Source: an uncultured Aquimarina sp. (GTDB taxonomy: Bacteria; Bacteroidota; Bacteroidia; Flavobacteriales; Flavobacteriaceae). From it: a stretch of 64,000 bases of DNA. Under the pieces are notes generated by a model. It searched no databases and had not been told where the DNA came from. It saw nothing but the letters and a program-made list of their open reading frames with translations. The position numbers and the translations under genes were made by a program. This document shows positions 35,958 through 44,874 of the stretch, piece by piece. The stretch lies in assembly GCA_947500505.1 (NCBI GenBank), contig CANMSL010000010.1, positions 62,001 through 126,000 on the forward strand. The letters are read 5' to 3'. The stretch's first letter is position 1. Each line of letters begins with the position of its first letter.

Positions 35958-36356
35958 ATGAGTGGAAAAAAACCGGATCAGGTAGTTTATAATGAAGAAG
36001 AACAGCGATACGATGCCGCACTAAAACCATATGCAACAGCTGTAGGTGCGCCTAAGATAACAATTCCGGATACGGTTGCTTGGAAAAATACAAACGTTCA
36101 CAAAGTTAATAAACAAGTAAAAGCCAAATATGACGAACTCAAAGCGCAATATGATGTTTTGATGGAGCAATTTGAATATAATAATCTGGTGTATAACGCT
36201 AAATTTACTTTTGAACCTATTGTGGGAGAGGTATATCATCTATATAGAAATAGAAATGAAGAGTCTTTTCTTTCAATCATAGCTCCTATTGAATGTAGTT
36301 TTGATCACTTAGGCACATTTAGATTAAATGCGGATAAGATGTGGGAACGTTTATAA
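35958..36356 (+). CDS. DUF2452 family protein
   Basis: The 132-aa cytoplasmic protein fits DUF2452: KPDQVVYNEEEQRYDAALKPYATAVGAP at the N-terminus, a coiled-coil-like middle (KAKYDELKAQYDVLMEQFEYN) and the C-terminal FEPIVGEVYHLYRN..ESFLSIIAP segment. DUF2452 genes often accompany photolyases in Bacteroidetes. Function is unknown. It lies 3 bp after the TIGR03643 gene and ends the cluster; a 187-bp AT-rich gap with nothing recognisable precedes the tRNA-Ser gene. Confidence 0.85.
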   Translation: MSGKKPDQVVYNEEEQRYDAALKPYATAVGAPKITIPDTVAWKNTNVHKVNKQVKAKYDELKAQYDVLMEQFEYNNLVYNAKFTFEPIVGEVYHLYRNRNEESFLSIIAPIECSFDHLGTFRLNADKMWERL

Positions 36357-36543
36357 ATTATTAAAACGGTAAATTTCATCTTCAAAATTTTCCTACAAGT
36401 TTTTAGAATATACAAATCAAGAATTTCTTCTGTTTTTCTGAAGAGATCAAGAGGTTTATATCCTGTCTAAAAATTTTCTAACCACGTTTTGAGTTTACGG
36501 CATAATAAAAACGCTCCAACCATAAGTCGAAGCGTTTTACTTG

Positions 36544-36628
36544 CGGAGAAAGAGGGATTCGAACCCCCGGAGGTGTGACCCTCAACAGTTTTCAAGACTG
36601 CCGCATTCGACCACTCTGCCATTTCTCC
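36544..36628 (-). tRNA. tRNA-Ser (anticodon TGA)
   Basis: The minus strand folds as a class II tRNA: acceptor GGAGAAA pairs with TTTCTCC, the D-arm is GCAGAGTGGTCGAATGC, and the anticodon stem CAGT/ACTG encloses CTTGAAA (anticodon TGA). A long variable arm and the T-arm GGGGGTTCGAATCCCTC follow. Discriminator G, CCA not encoded. Confidence 0.96.
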
Positions 36629-36794
36629 AGTGTTTAGTCTCATCAGGTATTTCCTGAATGCGGGTGCAAATATAACAACCTTTTTTAATTCTAAGAAAGT
36701 TTTTGGAAATATTTTATGTAAAATTTTTAAGAAAACATTCGCAAAATGATCTCCTCTTAAATCTGTATATTGCACGTGTTATAAAAAGAAATCA

Positions 36795-37847
36795 ATGAGA
36801 AACATTTTAATCGCAATAGGTATATCTATTCTGTATTCTTGTGGTAGTTCCCAAAATTCATCCAATACCGGAAGTTCTAGTTCTTCAAAGGCAAAAGAAG
36901 ATAAATTAGATGTCGCCTATTACGCCGAAACAATAACTTCAAAGGAGCTTAAGGATTATTTATATACATTTGCCGGAGATGATTTTGAAGGAAGAGATAC
37001 TGGAGAACCCGGGCAAAAAAAAGCTGCCGAGTTTTTAAAAGAACAATATCAAAAAATGAATATCCCCTCTCCAATGGGAGGAGATAACTACTACCAAGAA
37101 ATACCCGAAAGTTATTTTAGAGGAGGAATTAAATCTTCAGAAAATGTACTGGCCTATATAAAAGGTAGCGAAAAACCAGATGAGGTTGTCGTTTTATCAG
37201 CGCATTATGATCATGTTGGTGTAGATAGTAAAGGCAATATATATAATGGCGCGGATGATGATGGATCAGGTACGGTAAGCCTCTTAGAAATTGCAGAAGC
37301 ATTTGTAAAGGCAGTTGAAAATGGACAAGAACCTAAGAGGTCTATATTGTTTTTGCACGTTACCGGAGAAGAGAAAGGGTTATATGGATCAAAGTATTAT
37401 ACCGAAAACCCTGTTTTTTCATTAGAGAATACAGTTGCTAACCTTAATATTGATATGATTGGTCGAATCGATTCAGAACATGATAGTGATGATAAGCGTA
37501 ATTACATTTATCTGATAGGTAGTGATAGGTTAAGTACTGAATTACATAATTTGAGCGAGGAAGTAAATGCCAAATATACTAAGCTCAATTTAGATTATAC
37601 CTTTAATGCAAAGGATGATCCCAATAGATTTTATTATAGGAGTGATCATTATAATTTTGCAAAACACAATATCCCTATTATATTTTATTTTAATGGAGTT
37701 CACGAAGATTATCATAAGCCGACTGATACTCCTGATAAGATAGAATATGACCTTATGGCTAAAAGGGCAAAACTCGTTTTTCATACAGCTTGGGAGATAG
37801 CAAACCGAGAAAATAGATTAGTAGTAGACGGTATAGGAAAAGAATAA
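36795..37847 (+). CDS. M28 family zinc peptidase, lipoprotein
   Basis: The 350-aa product has a lipoprotein signal (lipobox LYSC, Cys16) and a Ser-rich linker. The M28 domain follows: LSAHYDHVG and NGADDDGSGT for the zinc pair, TGEEKGLYGS with the catalytic and ligand Glu, LNIDMIGR, and HEDYHKPTDTPDKI with the last His. Such exported aminopeptidases trim peptides in the periplasm or at the surface. A terminator follows, so it is monocistronic. Confidence 0.93.
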   Translation: MRNILIAIGISILYSCGSSQNSSNTGSSSSSKAKEDKLDVAYYAETITSKELKDYLYTFAGDDFEGRDTGEPGQKKAAEFLKEQYQKMNIPSPMGGDNYYQEIPESYFRGGIKSSENVLAYIKGSEKPDEVVVLSAHYDHVGVDSKGNIYNGADDDGSGTVSLLEIAEAFVKAVENGQEPKRSILFLHVTGEEKGLYGSKYYTENPVFSLENTVANLNIDMIGRIDSEHDSDDKRNYIYLIGSDRLSTELHNLSEEVNAKYTKLNLDYTFNAKDDPNRFYYRSDHYNFAKHNIPIIFYFNGVHEDYHKPTDTPDKIEYDLMAKRAKLVFHTAWEIANRENRLVVDGIGKE

Positions 37848-37873
37848 GATCAATGATAAAAACGAATAAAATT

Positions 37874-37907
37874 AAAAAGACCCTGCGTTTAACAGAGTCT
37901 TTTTTTT
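37874..37907 (+). terminator. Terminator after the M28 peptidase gene
   Basis: AAAAAGAC-C-CTG pairs with CAG-A-GTCTTTTT (one mismatch) around a 7-nt loop, ending in a run of T to 37907. It sits just before the 3' end of the convergent tRNA-His gene. Confidence 0.88.
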
Positions 37908-37913
37908 GTAAAG

Positions 37914-37987
37914 GGTGGAAGATCGGTCTCGAACCGACGACCTCCTGAACCACAATCAGGCGCTCTAACCAACTGAGCTACAACCAC
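37914..37987 (-). tRNA. tRNA-His (anticodon GTG)
   Basis: The cloverleaf is clear: acceptor GTGGTTG, D-arm GCTCAGTTGGTTAGAGC, anticodon stem CCTGA/TCAGG around TTGTGGT (anticodon GTG), T-arm GTCGGTTCGAGACCGAT and discriminator C. The extra 5' G typical of tRNA-His (position -1) is encoded at 37988. Positions 5-68 and 6-67 of the acceptor stem are both T opposite T, which is unusual. Confidence 0.94.
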
Positions 37988-38046
37988 CATTTAATTTCGG
38001 CTGCAAAAATAAGGTATTTCTTAATTTTATAAAAGAAAAAATGAAA

Positions 38047-38763
38047 TTAAATTAGATCAAAAATAGAATCAACAGCGGGATATCGTTCTACAGTATATCC
38101 TTCTGCATATTCTACACCAATGATTCTTCCTAAATCAGCTGCTCTATATCGTACACTATCCTTAAAATTCTTACTCGATATTGGGGTAGAAGGAGCTTTG
38201 CTGTTCGTGTCATAGAATTGTGACTTATATGCCATTACGCTCTCCATCTTTTTATCCATATACCTACTTATATCAACCACAAAATCAGGTTTCAGAATTT
38301 GCCATTGGATATAATGATATACTTTTTTGGGTCTCCACGCTTCTTGTAATTTTCCATCCATTGAAGTTTCAATTTTTCTCAAACCCGATAAAAAACAGGA
38401 ATCACTGGTCAATTTACTTCCTTTGCCATGATCTATATGCCGATCCTGGATAGCATTACATAAAACGATTTCAGGACGAAATTTTCTAATTATCTTGATA
38501 ATTTCTAGCTGATGAATTTCATTATTTACAAAAAAACCATCTCTGAAACCTAAATTTTCCCGGATTGATACACCCAAAATAGAAGCCGCATCTCTTGCTT
38601 CCTTATCTCTAATATCTGAGGTTCCTCTTGTTCCTAATTCTCCTCGGGTAAGATCAAGTATACCTACTTTTTTACCATTATCTATTTCTTTTGCTAGTGT
38701 GCCAGAACAGCTTAACTCTACATCATCAGGATGTGCTCCGATTGCCAGAATATCTAGTTTCAT
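38047..38763 (-). CDS. bshB1: Bacillithiol biosynthesis deacetylase BshB1 (PIG-L family)
   Basis: I use the ATG at 38763 (238 aa), one base after the stop of the upstream gene; an in-frame TTG 12 bp earlier would overlap that gene. PIG-L/LmbE zinc motifs are present: AIGAHPDDVEL near the N-terminus and RHIDHGKGSKL in the middle. BshB1 removes the acetyl group from GlcNAc-malate to give the precursor of bacillithiol, a low-molecular-weight thiol used by Bacteroidetes. Coupling with a trans-sulfuration enzyme suggests joint control of thiol supply. Confidence 0.9.
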   Translation of the reverse strand: MKLDILAIGAHPDDVELSCSGTLAKEIDNGKKVGILDLTRGELGTRGTSDIRDKEARDAASILGVSIRENLGFRDGFFVNNEIHQLEIIKIIRKFRPEIVLCNAIQDRHIDHGKGSKLTSDSCFLSGLRKIETSMDGKLQEAWRPKKVYHYIQWQILKPDFVVDISRYMDKKMESVMAYKSQFYDTNSKAPSTPISSKNFKDSVRYRAADLGRIIGVEYAEGYTVERYPAVDSIFDLI

Positions 38764-38764
38764 A

Positions 38765-39934
38765 TTAGTGTTCAAGTTCTAATATTTTTACTTTTTTCAA
38801 TGCTTGCTCTATGTCATTCATCAGATCTTCTTTTTCTTCTATGCCTACACTAAACCGCAATAGCCCGTCATTGATACCTTGTCTTTTTCTTTCTTCTTCA
38901 CTAAGCAGGGCGTGTGATGTGAGTGAAGGTGATAAGATGGTACTTTCTACTCCTGCCAAGCTCATCGAGCTCTTAATTAATTTCAGTTCTTGTTGAAATT
39001 TGCTCGCATCCAGTTCCTCTTTTAATTCAAAAGAAAGCATTCCACCAAACCCTCTCATTTGTTTTTTTGCAATAGTATAGTCCGGATGGGATTTTAATCC
39101 TGGATAGTAAACGGCTTTAACATCAGGATGTTTTTCAAGCCATTTAGCGATTTGTTTTGCGTTTTTATTCTGATGTTTTATTCTAAGTCCTAATGTTTTA
39201 ATACTTCGCTCTAGCATCCAAACGGTAAAATCACTTAAACTGCCACCCAGGTTTTTTGCCAGATTGAATACTTGTTCAATATGCTTTTCTGAAGAAACTA
39301 CAGCTCCTGCCAAAATATCACTATGACCTCCTAAATATTTTGTAGCAGAATGGATGACGATGTCGATACCTAATTCTATAGGATTTTGATTTACTGGTGA
39401 AGCAAAGGTGTTATCAATCATTGTAATAATTCCTTTTTTCTTTGCTAATGAAGAAACTTCTTTAATATCAGTAATAGTTAATAGAGGGTTAGAAGGAGTC
39501 TCTATATAAATCACCTTGGTGTTATTCTGAATTTTTTCTTCGAACCCACTAACTTTCTGAGAATCTACAAAAGAATACTCAATACCATATTTATTAAATT
39601 CTTCATTGACCAAATTCGCAGTTCCTCCATACAATGTTCGCTGCAACACAATGTGATCTCCTTTTTTCAGGAAAGCTAGCAAAGAAGTACTGATAGCAGC
39701 CATTCCACTACCAAAAATTAATGCAGCATCACCTTTTTCGAGTCGAGCGATTTTTTTACATAATGCTTCTTGATTAGGAGTGTTAAAATAGCGAGGGTAT
39801 CGCTTTGTGTCAACATTTTCAAAAGCATATGAGGTTGATAAATATATTGGAGATATTGCTCCTTTGAATTGTTTGTCTTCAATTTCTCCTACGTGTGTAC
39901 AAATCGTATTAAAACCTGTGTTTTTTGAGTTCAT
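38765..39934 (-). CDS. Trans-sulfuration PLP enzyme (cystathionine gamma-synthase/lyase family)
   Basis: The 389-aa protein has the Cys/Met metabolism PLP-enzyme motifs: RYFNTPNQEALCKKIARLEKG, LIFGSGMAAIS, IYIETPSNPLL, MIDNTFASPV and the Schiff-base Lys in HSATKYLGGHSD. Members act as cystathionine gamma-synthase, gamma-lyase or methionine gamma-lyase, and the sequence alone does not settle which. It is directly followed by bshB1, consistent with making or using cysteine for bacillithiol. Confidence 0.9.
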   Translation of the reverse strand: MNSKNTGFNTICTHVGEIEDKQFKGAISPIYLSTSYAFENVDTKRYPRYFNTPNQEALCKKIARLEKGDAALIFGSGMAAISTSLLAFLKKGDHIVLQRTLYGGTANLVNEEFNKYGIEYSFVDSQKVSGFEEKIQNNTKVIYIETPSNPLLTITDIKEVSSLAKKKGIITMIDNTFASPVNQNPIELGIDIVIHSATKYLGGHSDILAGAVVSSEKHIEQVFNLAKNLGGSLSDFTVWMLERSIKTLGLRIKHQNKNAKQIAKWLEKHPDVKAVYYPGLKSHPDYTIAKKQMRGFGGMLSFELKEELDASKFQQELKLIKSSMSLAGVESTILSPSLTSHALLSEEERKRQGINDGLLRFSVGIEEKEDLMNDIEQALKKVKILELEH

Positions 39935-40037
39935 GTTTGTGTAATAAGCTATAATTTCTGCTCTAAAATAATATATTCGAAAATAAATAGAATCGGCTTT
40001 AACAGAATAAATTGTATCATCGGAAAACCAGTAGGAA

Positions 40038-42284
40038 TTAATTTATAAATTTCACTTTTGAAATATTCTTCATTATTGTCTGAAAGAACTGTTGCGTATC
40101 ATAAGGTTTTATAATTACGTCATTCATACCTACCGATAACGCCTGATCCCTAATCTCGCCTTCTTCTACAGCAGTAAGTGCTATTATAGGGATATGGGTA
40201 TTAAAGGTTCTAATAACCGTAGTGGCATCCAATCCATTCATTTCCGGCATATTGATATCCATTAAAATCAAGTCAAAATTTTCAGTTTTCACCATGTCTA
40301 TTGCATTCATGCCATTATTAGCTAAATTACAGGTGTATCCTTTTTTCTTAAGAATATTTTGGGTCACTATCTGATTAATTTTATTGTCATCAACAATTAA
40401 AATATTGAAATTGGTTGTTCCAATACTTATGCTTTCTCCATTTTGAGAAGAAATATCTTGCTCTTTGATTGCCTTTTCATAGCTAAGATCAAATATAAAT
40501 TCGGATCCTACTCCTTCTTCGCTATTGATAAAAATTTCACTGTTATGAAGATGAATTAGCTTTTTTACTATGGCCAGACCTAATCCGGTACCTTCATATT
40601 CGTGATTCTGATTTTTTACCTGAGCAAAATTATCAAAAATAGTTTCTTGTTTACTTCTTGGTATTCCTATACCGTCGTCTTTAATAATAAATCTTATATC
40701 GTAATTATCGTTATGATAATTCAGGCATTGTACTTTAATCCATATGTTTCCATTATTGGTAAATTTAAGCGCATTTCCTATAAGATTTATAAGTATTTGT
40801 GATAATCTTACGGAGTCTCCAAGTAATGTGGTTTTTACTTTTGGATCAATATCTATATGAACAGTATTGTTATTATATTTCTGTTTAGAATGAAGTGAAT
40901 TTACAATACCTTCTATAAGTGATCTAAGGTCAAAAGATACTTTTTCAAGCTTAACTTCATTAGTTTCAATTTTACTTAATTGTAGGACGTCATTAATTAA
41001 TGCCAGTAAATAATCCCCCGAAAATTTAAGAGATTCCAGATATTCATTTTTCTTCTTTTCTTCAGGGTTTTCCATAAGTAAAGAAGTAAGACCTATTACT
41101 CCATAAAGAGGAGTTCTTAATTCATGGCTGACTGTAGATATGAATTGCGATTTTAAAGTAGACACTTGCTCGGCAGTTTCTTTAGCATTAACAAGCTCCT
41201 TGTTCTTTTCTATAAGATCACTGTTTAGTTTTTTCTTTTGTAAATTATTCTTGTAAGAACTGATCAAAAATGCTAGAGAAATAAGAATTAAGACGATTCC
41301 TAGAATGAAAATGATTTGCCATTTAATTTCCTTTGAGAAATTTTTATCGATAACATCATTTGCCTGTTTTGCTTTATCTTTATATTGAGACACTCGGTGC
41401 ACTACTAGTGTCTTCTGTAATTCTATTTCTTTTACAAGATCATCAGATTTGGAAATACTATTATAATGTTTATCAAGATATGGAATGGCCGATTCAAATT
41501 CATTTTGTGCTTTAAGAATTTTAAATCTTGTGTAATACGATGTGGCTAATTGTTTATAAAACTCTGAAATTTCGTGTATGCTATTATTTGATTCATCATC
41601 GATTTCCCTATTTATAATAGTAAAAGCATCATCAATATGCTCATGGGCTCTTTCATAATTTCTTACTCTAAGAAAATACTTACCCAAAAGATTGCTTAAT
41701 TTTGCTTTTTCGGAATTTGATATGTTCATTTTTTCGCCAAGAATAGCTCTTACTTTTGTAAGATTAGCATAACTGGTTTCATAATTATTTTTGTTAATAT
41801 AATAATCTGCAAGGTTTAGCAATGGTTTGATCATTTTTGTGGTGTCCTTTACGGATTTAGCAAATTTGAATGCTTTTTCATAGTAGTCTAACCCTTCAGT
41901 TATTGTAGTATCGTTTTTTATATGGAGATTTCCTAAATTGTTGTTCAATTTGGATTTTAGATGAATGGTTTTGGATCTGGATGCAAATGTAAGGGCAGTA
42001 CGATAATTTTTTATCGCTTCACTGTCTTGTTTGTTCAATTCATAAACCTGAGCATAAAGATCAAATATTTTCGCTAAGTTTTTATCATCATTGTTAAATT
42101 GAGCAGTCTCTTCGGCGGCACTGGCTTTTTCCAGGGCTTCATCGTATTTGTATTCTTTTAATAAAGCTTCTGATTCATTTATAAGTGATTCGATACTTTT
42201 TCCATCCAAAGAAGATTGCGCCAAAGTATTAAGTGAAATCAATACCAGGAATAATGTAACTATTTGATTAAGAAAGTTTCTCAA
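40038..42284 (-). CDS. TPR-containing hybrid sensor histidine kinase
   Basis: The 748-aa protein starts at a TTG (42284) and has a signal peptide, a periplasmic TPR array (about residues 30-310), one transmembrane helix (WQIIFILGIVLILISLAFLI) and a coiled coil. HisKA (STVSHELRTPLYG, phospho-His), HATPase_c (NLIGNALKF; DDGIGIPRSKQ; GTGLGLAIVK) and a receiver domain (ILIVDDNKINQ; LILMDINMPEMNG, phospho-Asp) follow. It passes an extracytoplasmic signal to an internal receiver. No response regulator gene is adjacent, so the output partner is elsewhere. Confidence 0.93.
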   Translation of the reverse strand: MRNFLNQIVTLFLVLISLNTLAQSSLDGKSIESLINESEALLKEYKYDEALEKASAAEETAQFNNDDKNLAKIFDLYAQVYELNKQDSEAIKNYRTALTFASRSKTIHLKSKLNNNLGNLHIKNDTTITEGLDYYEKAFKFAKSVKDTTKMIKPLLNLADYYINKNNYETSYANLTKVRAILGEKMNISNSEKAKLSNLLGKYFLRVRNYERAHEHIDDAFTIINREIDDESNNSIHEISEFYKQLATSYYTRFKILKAQNEFESAIPYLDKHYNSISKSDDLVKEIELQKTLVVHRVSQYKDKAKQANDVIDKNFSKEIKWQIIFILGIVLILISLAFLISSYKNNLQKKKLNSDLIEKNKELVNAKETAEQVSTLKSQFISTVSHELRTPLYGVIGLTSLLMENPEEKKKNEYLESLKFSGDYLLALINDVLQLSKIETNEVKLEKVSFDLRSLIEGIVNSLHSKQKYNNNTVHIDIDPKVKTTLLGDSVRLSQILINLIGNALKFTNNGNIWIKVQCLNYHNDNYDIRFIIKDDGIGIPRSKQETIFDNFAQVKNQNHEYEGTGLGLAIVKKLIHLHNSEIFINSEEGVGSEFIFDLSYEKAIKEQDISSQNGESISIGTTNFNILIVDDNKINQIVTQNILKKKGYTCNLANNGMNAIDMVKTENFDLILMDINMPEMNGLDATTVIRTFNTHIPIIALTAVEEGEIRDQALSVGMNDVIIKPYDTQQFFQTIMKNISKVKFIN

Positions 42285-42510
42285 CTTAGTAAGTTTTTAG
42301 TCATTGGTTAAAAGCGAAAATACAAAAATAGATTGTACAAAGTGTTAATCATCGTATAAAAAGGACAATTTATCCGTAATTTATGTAAGGCATTCTTGTT
42401 TTTTGTAAGGGCATTTAGAAAAAAAATCAAAGAATTATATCATATTGGGAAAAACTATCAATACATAGAAAATTAGAATTATCCTTCTTTAAAGGTTCGA
42501 TCTGTAGGTG

Positions 42511-42518
42511 TATATTTG
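42511..42518 (+). promoter_or_regulatory. -7 promoter box before the peroxiredoxin gene
   Basis: TATATTTG matches the Bacteroidetes TAnnTTTG element 43 bp upstream of the ATG. A -33 TTG at the right distance is not obvious. Confidence 0.5.
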
Positions 42519-42561
42519 CAACTTCAAAATTAATTAATCACAATTCTAAAAAAAATAAAAA

Positions 42562-43200
42562 ATGGCATTTGTAGGTAAAAAATTTCCAAATCTCGACGTT
42601 GATGCAATGAACGATATGGGAGATACTTTCAAGCTTAACGTATTGGAAGAAGCGAAGAATAATAATAAAAAAGTACTATTGTTTTGGTATCCAAAAGATT
42701 TCACTTTTGTATGTCCGACAGAATTACATGCGTTTCAAGAAGCATTAGCCGAGTTTGAAAAAAGAAATACTATTGTAATTGGTGCATCTTGTGATACTCC
42801 TGAAGTTCATTTTGCTTGGCTTAATACTTCCAAAGATAATGGAGGGATAGAAGGAGTTACTTATCCAATCCTTGCGGATTCTAATCGTAATCTTTCCGGT
42901 ACGTTGGGAATCTTAGATATCGCAAATGAAACCTATGATGAGGAAACTGGAATTGTAACGGTAGAAGGTGATAATGTAACCTATAGAGCTACTTATCTGA
43001 TTGATGAAGAAGGTACGGTTTTTCATGAAGGTATTAATCATATGCCGGTAGGAAGAAATGTAGCTGAGTTTTTAAGACTAATCGATGCATATGCTCACGT
43101 ACAGAAGAATGGAGAAGTATGTCCCGCAAACTGGGAAGAAGGTAAAGATGCTATGTCTGCTAACAGAGATGGAGTAGCTTCATATTTGGCTTCTCACTAA
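42562..43200 (+). CDS. 2-Cys peroxiredoxin (AhpC/Prx family)
   Basis: The 212-aa protein is a typical 2-Cys peroxiredoxin: DFTFVCPTE with peroxidatic Cys51, and a C-terminal GEVCPANWEEG with the resolving Cys near residue 187. It reduces hydrogen peroxide and organic peroxides in the cytoplasm. A strong terminator follows, so it forms its own transcript. The downstream thioredoxin-like gene is a likely reductant. Confidence 0.95.
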   Translation: MAFVGKKFPNLDVDAMNDMGDTFKLNVLEEAKNNNKKVLLFWYPKDFTFVCPTELHAFQEALAEFEKRNTIVIGASCDTPEVHFAWLNTSKDNGGIEGVTYPILADSNRNLSGTLGILDIANETYDEETGIVTVEGDNVTYRATYLIDEEGTVFHEGINHMPVGRNVAEFLRLIDAYAHVQKNGEVCPANWEEGKDAMSANRDGVASYLASH

Positions 43201-43222
43201 GAAATTCAATATTTTAAATAAT

Positions 43223-43261
43223 CAACTTCTCAGAAAGAAACAATCTGAGAGGTTGGTTTTT
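43223..43261 (+). terminator. Terminator after the peroxiredoxin gene
   Basis: CAACTTCTCAGA pairs with TCTGAGAGGTTG (12 bp with one T-G wobble) around a 9-nt loop, followed by GTTTTT. Confidence 0.93.
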
Positions 43262-43282
43262 CACTTTGTAATTTAAACAGTT

Positions 43283-43597
43283 ATGATTCAAGAGTTGACC
43301 ACGGATAATCTTTCTGATGTTGTTAAGAATAATACTACAGTAGTAGTTCAGTATTCTGCAACCTGGTGTGGAAACTGCAGAATAATGAAGCCTAAGTTTA
43401 AGAAACTAGCTTCAGAAAAAAAAGATACTACTTTTGTTATTGTAGATGCTGAAAAAAATCCTGAATCCAGAAAAATGGCGACTGTAGATAACCTTCCTAC
43501 TTTTGCTACCTTTAAAAATGGAACTTTTGTAAATCAGGTACAGACTAATAAATTTGAGATATTAAAAGAATTAGTAGATGAAGTTACCAATAATTAA
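43283..43597 (+). CDS. Thioredoxin family protein
   Basis: This 104-aa thioredoxin-fold protein has the redox motif WCGNC (Cys29, Cys32) and the cis-Pro loop NLPTFATFKNG. Gly-Asn replaces the usual Gly-Pro between the cysteines. It has no signal peptide, so it is cytoplasmic, and probably reduces the neighbouring peroxidases. Its last codons overlap the DUF6952 gene by 20 bp, implying coupled translation. Confidence 0.92.
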   Translation: MIQELTTDNLSDVVKNNTTVVVQYSATWCGNCRIMKPKFKKLASEKKDTTFVIVDAEKNPESRKMATVDNLPTFATFKNGTFVNQVQTNKFEILKELVDEVTNN

Positions 43598-43835
43598 GCA
43601 CCTTACTTCTTTTATTAAAGAAAATGATGAAGATTTTATCGTAGAAACCATCGAAACGTTAGAAGCGTTGACTGAAGTCCCTTCTTTAAAAGATGAAGAA
43701 TTAGATGTTATTGGTGAGTTGATTTCTAATATGTATGGATCGATAGAGGTTAACAAAATGATCAAGGACGGTGTGCCTAGAAAAGAGGCCTTAAATAGTT
43801 TTATGCAACGGGTGATGGGTTCAATAGATTCATAA
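43578..43835 (+). CDS. DUF6952 family small protein
   Basis: The 85-aa acidic, helical protein (TIETLEALTEVPSLKDEELDVIGELISNMYG; ALNSFMQRVMGSIDS) belongs to a Bacteroidetes family I know as DUF6952. Members sit next to thioredoxin and peroxiredoxin genes. It overlaps the thioredoxin gene by 20 bp. It has no cysteine, so a direct redox role is unlikely; an accessory or regulatory role is possible but unproven. Confidence 0.8.
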   Translation: MKLPIIKHLTSFIKENDEDFIVETIETLEALTEVPSLKDEELDVIGELISNMYGSIEVNKMIKDGVPRKEALNSFMQRVMGSIDS

Positions 43836-43855
43836 TACAACTTGATTAATATTTT

Positions 43856-43885
43856 AAAAGCCTTCTTATGTATGGAGGTTTTTTT
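43856..43885 (+). terminator. Terminator after the thioredoxin-DUF6952 pair
   Basis: AAAAGCCTTC pairs with GGAGG plus T7 (wobbles at G-T and T-G), loop of 8 nt, ending in a run of seven T. Confidence 0.8.
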
Positions 43886-43959
43886 ATTTTCCCAAAACTT
43901 TAAGTAAAATACCATATAATCTTATTAATTTTAAAGCTCTTAAAAAACACAAATATATT

Positions 43960-44460
43960 ATGGCTACAATAACATTAAGCGGGAACTCTATACACACTAT
44001 CGGACAATTACCTGAAGTTGGGGAGAAAGCACCGGATTTCGAATTAGTAAATACGGATTTATCAATATCAAAACTTTCAGACTACAAAGGCTCAAGGATA
44101 GTGTTGAACATTTTTCCATCGATTGATACCGGAATTTGTGCAGCATCGGTTAGGCAGTTTAATAAAGATGCGGGTAATTTATCTAACACCAAAGTTCTTT
44201 GTATATCCAGAGATCTACCATTTGCTCAAGCTAGATTCTGTGGAGCAGAAGGTTTAGAAAACGTAATAAATCAATCGGATTTCAGGGATGGTAAATTTGG
44301 AAAGGATTATGGTTTAGAAATTATCGATGGCCCTATGAAAGGGCTTCACTCCAGAGCGGTTGTCGTAGTTAATGAAGAGGGTACAATTATACATACAGAA
44401 CAAGTACCAGAAATTGTGCAGGAGCCAAATTATGCAGATGCTATAAATACATTGGCATAA
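43960..44460 (+). CDS. tpx: Thiol peroxidase Tpx
   Basis: The 166-aa atypical 2-Cys peroxiredoxin has FPSIDTGICAASVRQFN with peroxidatic Cys60 and ARFCGAEG with resolving Cys94, the standard Tpx spacing. It uses thioredoxin to reduce lipid and organic peroxides. It is the third peroxide-defence gene in 1.5 kb and is followed 4 bp later by dgkA. Confidence 0.95.
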   Translation: MATITLSGNSIHTIGQLPEVGEKAPDFELVNTDLSISKLSDYKGSRIVLNIFPSIDTGICAASVRQFNKDAGNLSNTKVLCISRDLPFAQARFCGAEGLENVINQSDFRDGKFGKDYGLEIIDGPMKGLHSRAVVVVNEEGTIIHTEQVPEIVQEPNYADAINTLA

Positions 44461-44464
44461 GTCC

Positions 44465-44833
44465 ATGGGTGGAATCTCAAAATTTATTGTTGGAAGATTA
44501 CGGGGATGTAGATATGCTTTTAAAGGAGCATTACTACTGCTCAAAACTGAACCAAGTATACAAGTACAGGCTGTCATAGCGATTATTATGACAGCCTTAG
44601 GTTTTTATTTGGATATTACTAGAACCGAGTGGTTGTTACAAACTTTTTCTATAGGTCTTGTAATGAGTATAGAAGGTATAAATACAACGATAGAGGCTAT
44701 TGCAGATTTTATTCATCCTGATTTTCATAATAAAATTGGTTTTATCAAAGATATTGCGGCCGGAGCTGTATTTATAGCTGCAATAACAGCGGTAGTAATT
44801 GGTTGTACTATTTATGTTCCTTATTTATTGTAG
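44465..44833 (+). CDS. dgkA: Diacylglycerol kinase family membrane protein
   Basis: The 122-aa protein has three transmembrane helices and the prokaryotic DgkA motifs: a GRLRGCRYAFKGALLLLKTEPSIQ amphipathic start, an IEGINTTIEAIADF catalytic segment, and HNKIGFIKDIAAGAVFIAAI. It phosphorylates diacylglycerol or undecaprenol at the inner membrane. It follows tpx by 4 bp, presumably in one transcript. Confidence 0.92.
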   Translation: MGGISKFIVGRLRGCRYAFKGALLLLKTEPSIQVQAVIAIIMTALGFYLDITRTEWLLQTFSIGLVMSIEGINTTIEAIADFIHPDFHNKIGFIKDIAAGAVFIAAITAVVIGCTIYVPYLL

Positions 44834-44874
44834 AAAATTTTTTTGGCATTTCTACGTTCCTTTATAGATATTCG

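Noticed and set aside
36467..36775. 102-codon minus-strand frame
   Set aside because: It runs straight through the tRNA-Ser gene, so it is not a protein gene.
39935..40037. Possible SAM riboswitch upstream of the trans-sulfuration gene
   Set aside because: The gap is only about 100 bp, AT-rich and without the expected conserved blocks.
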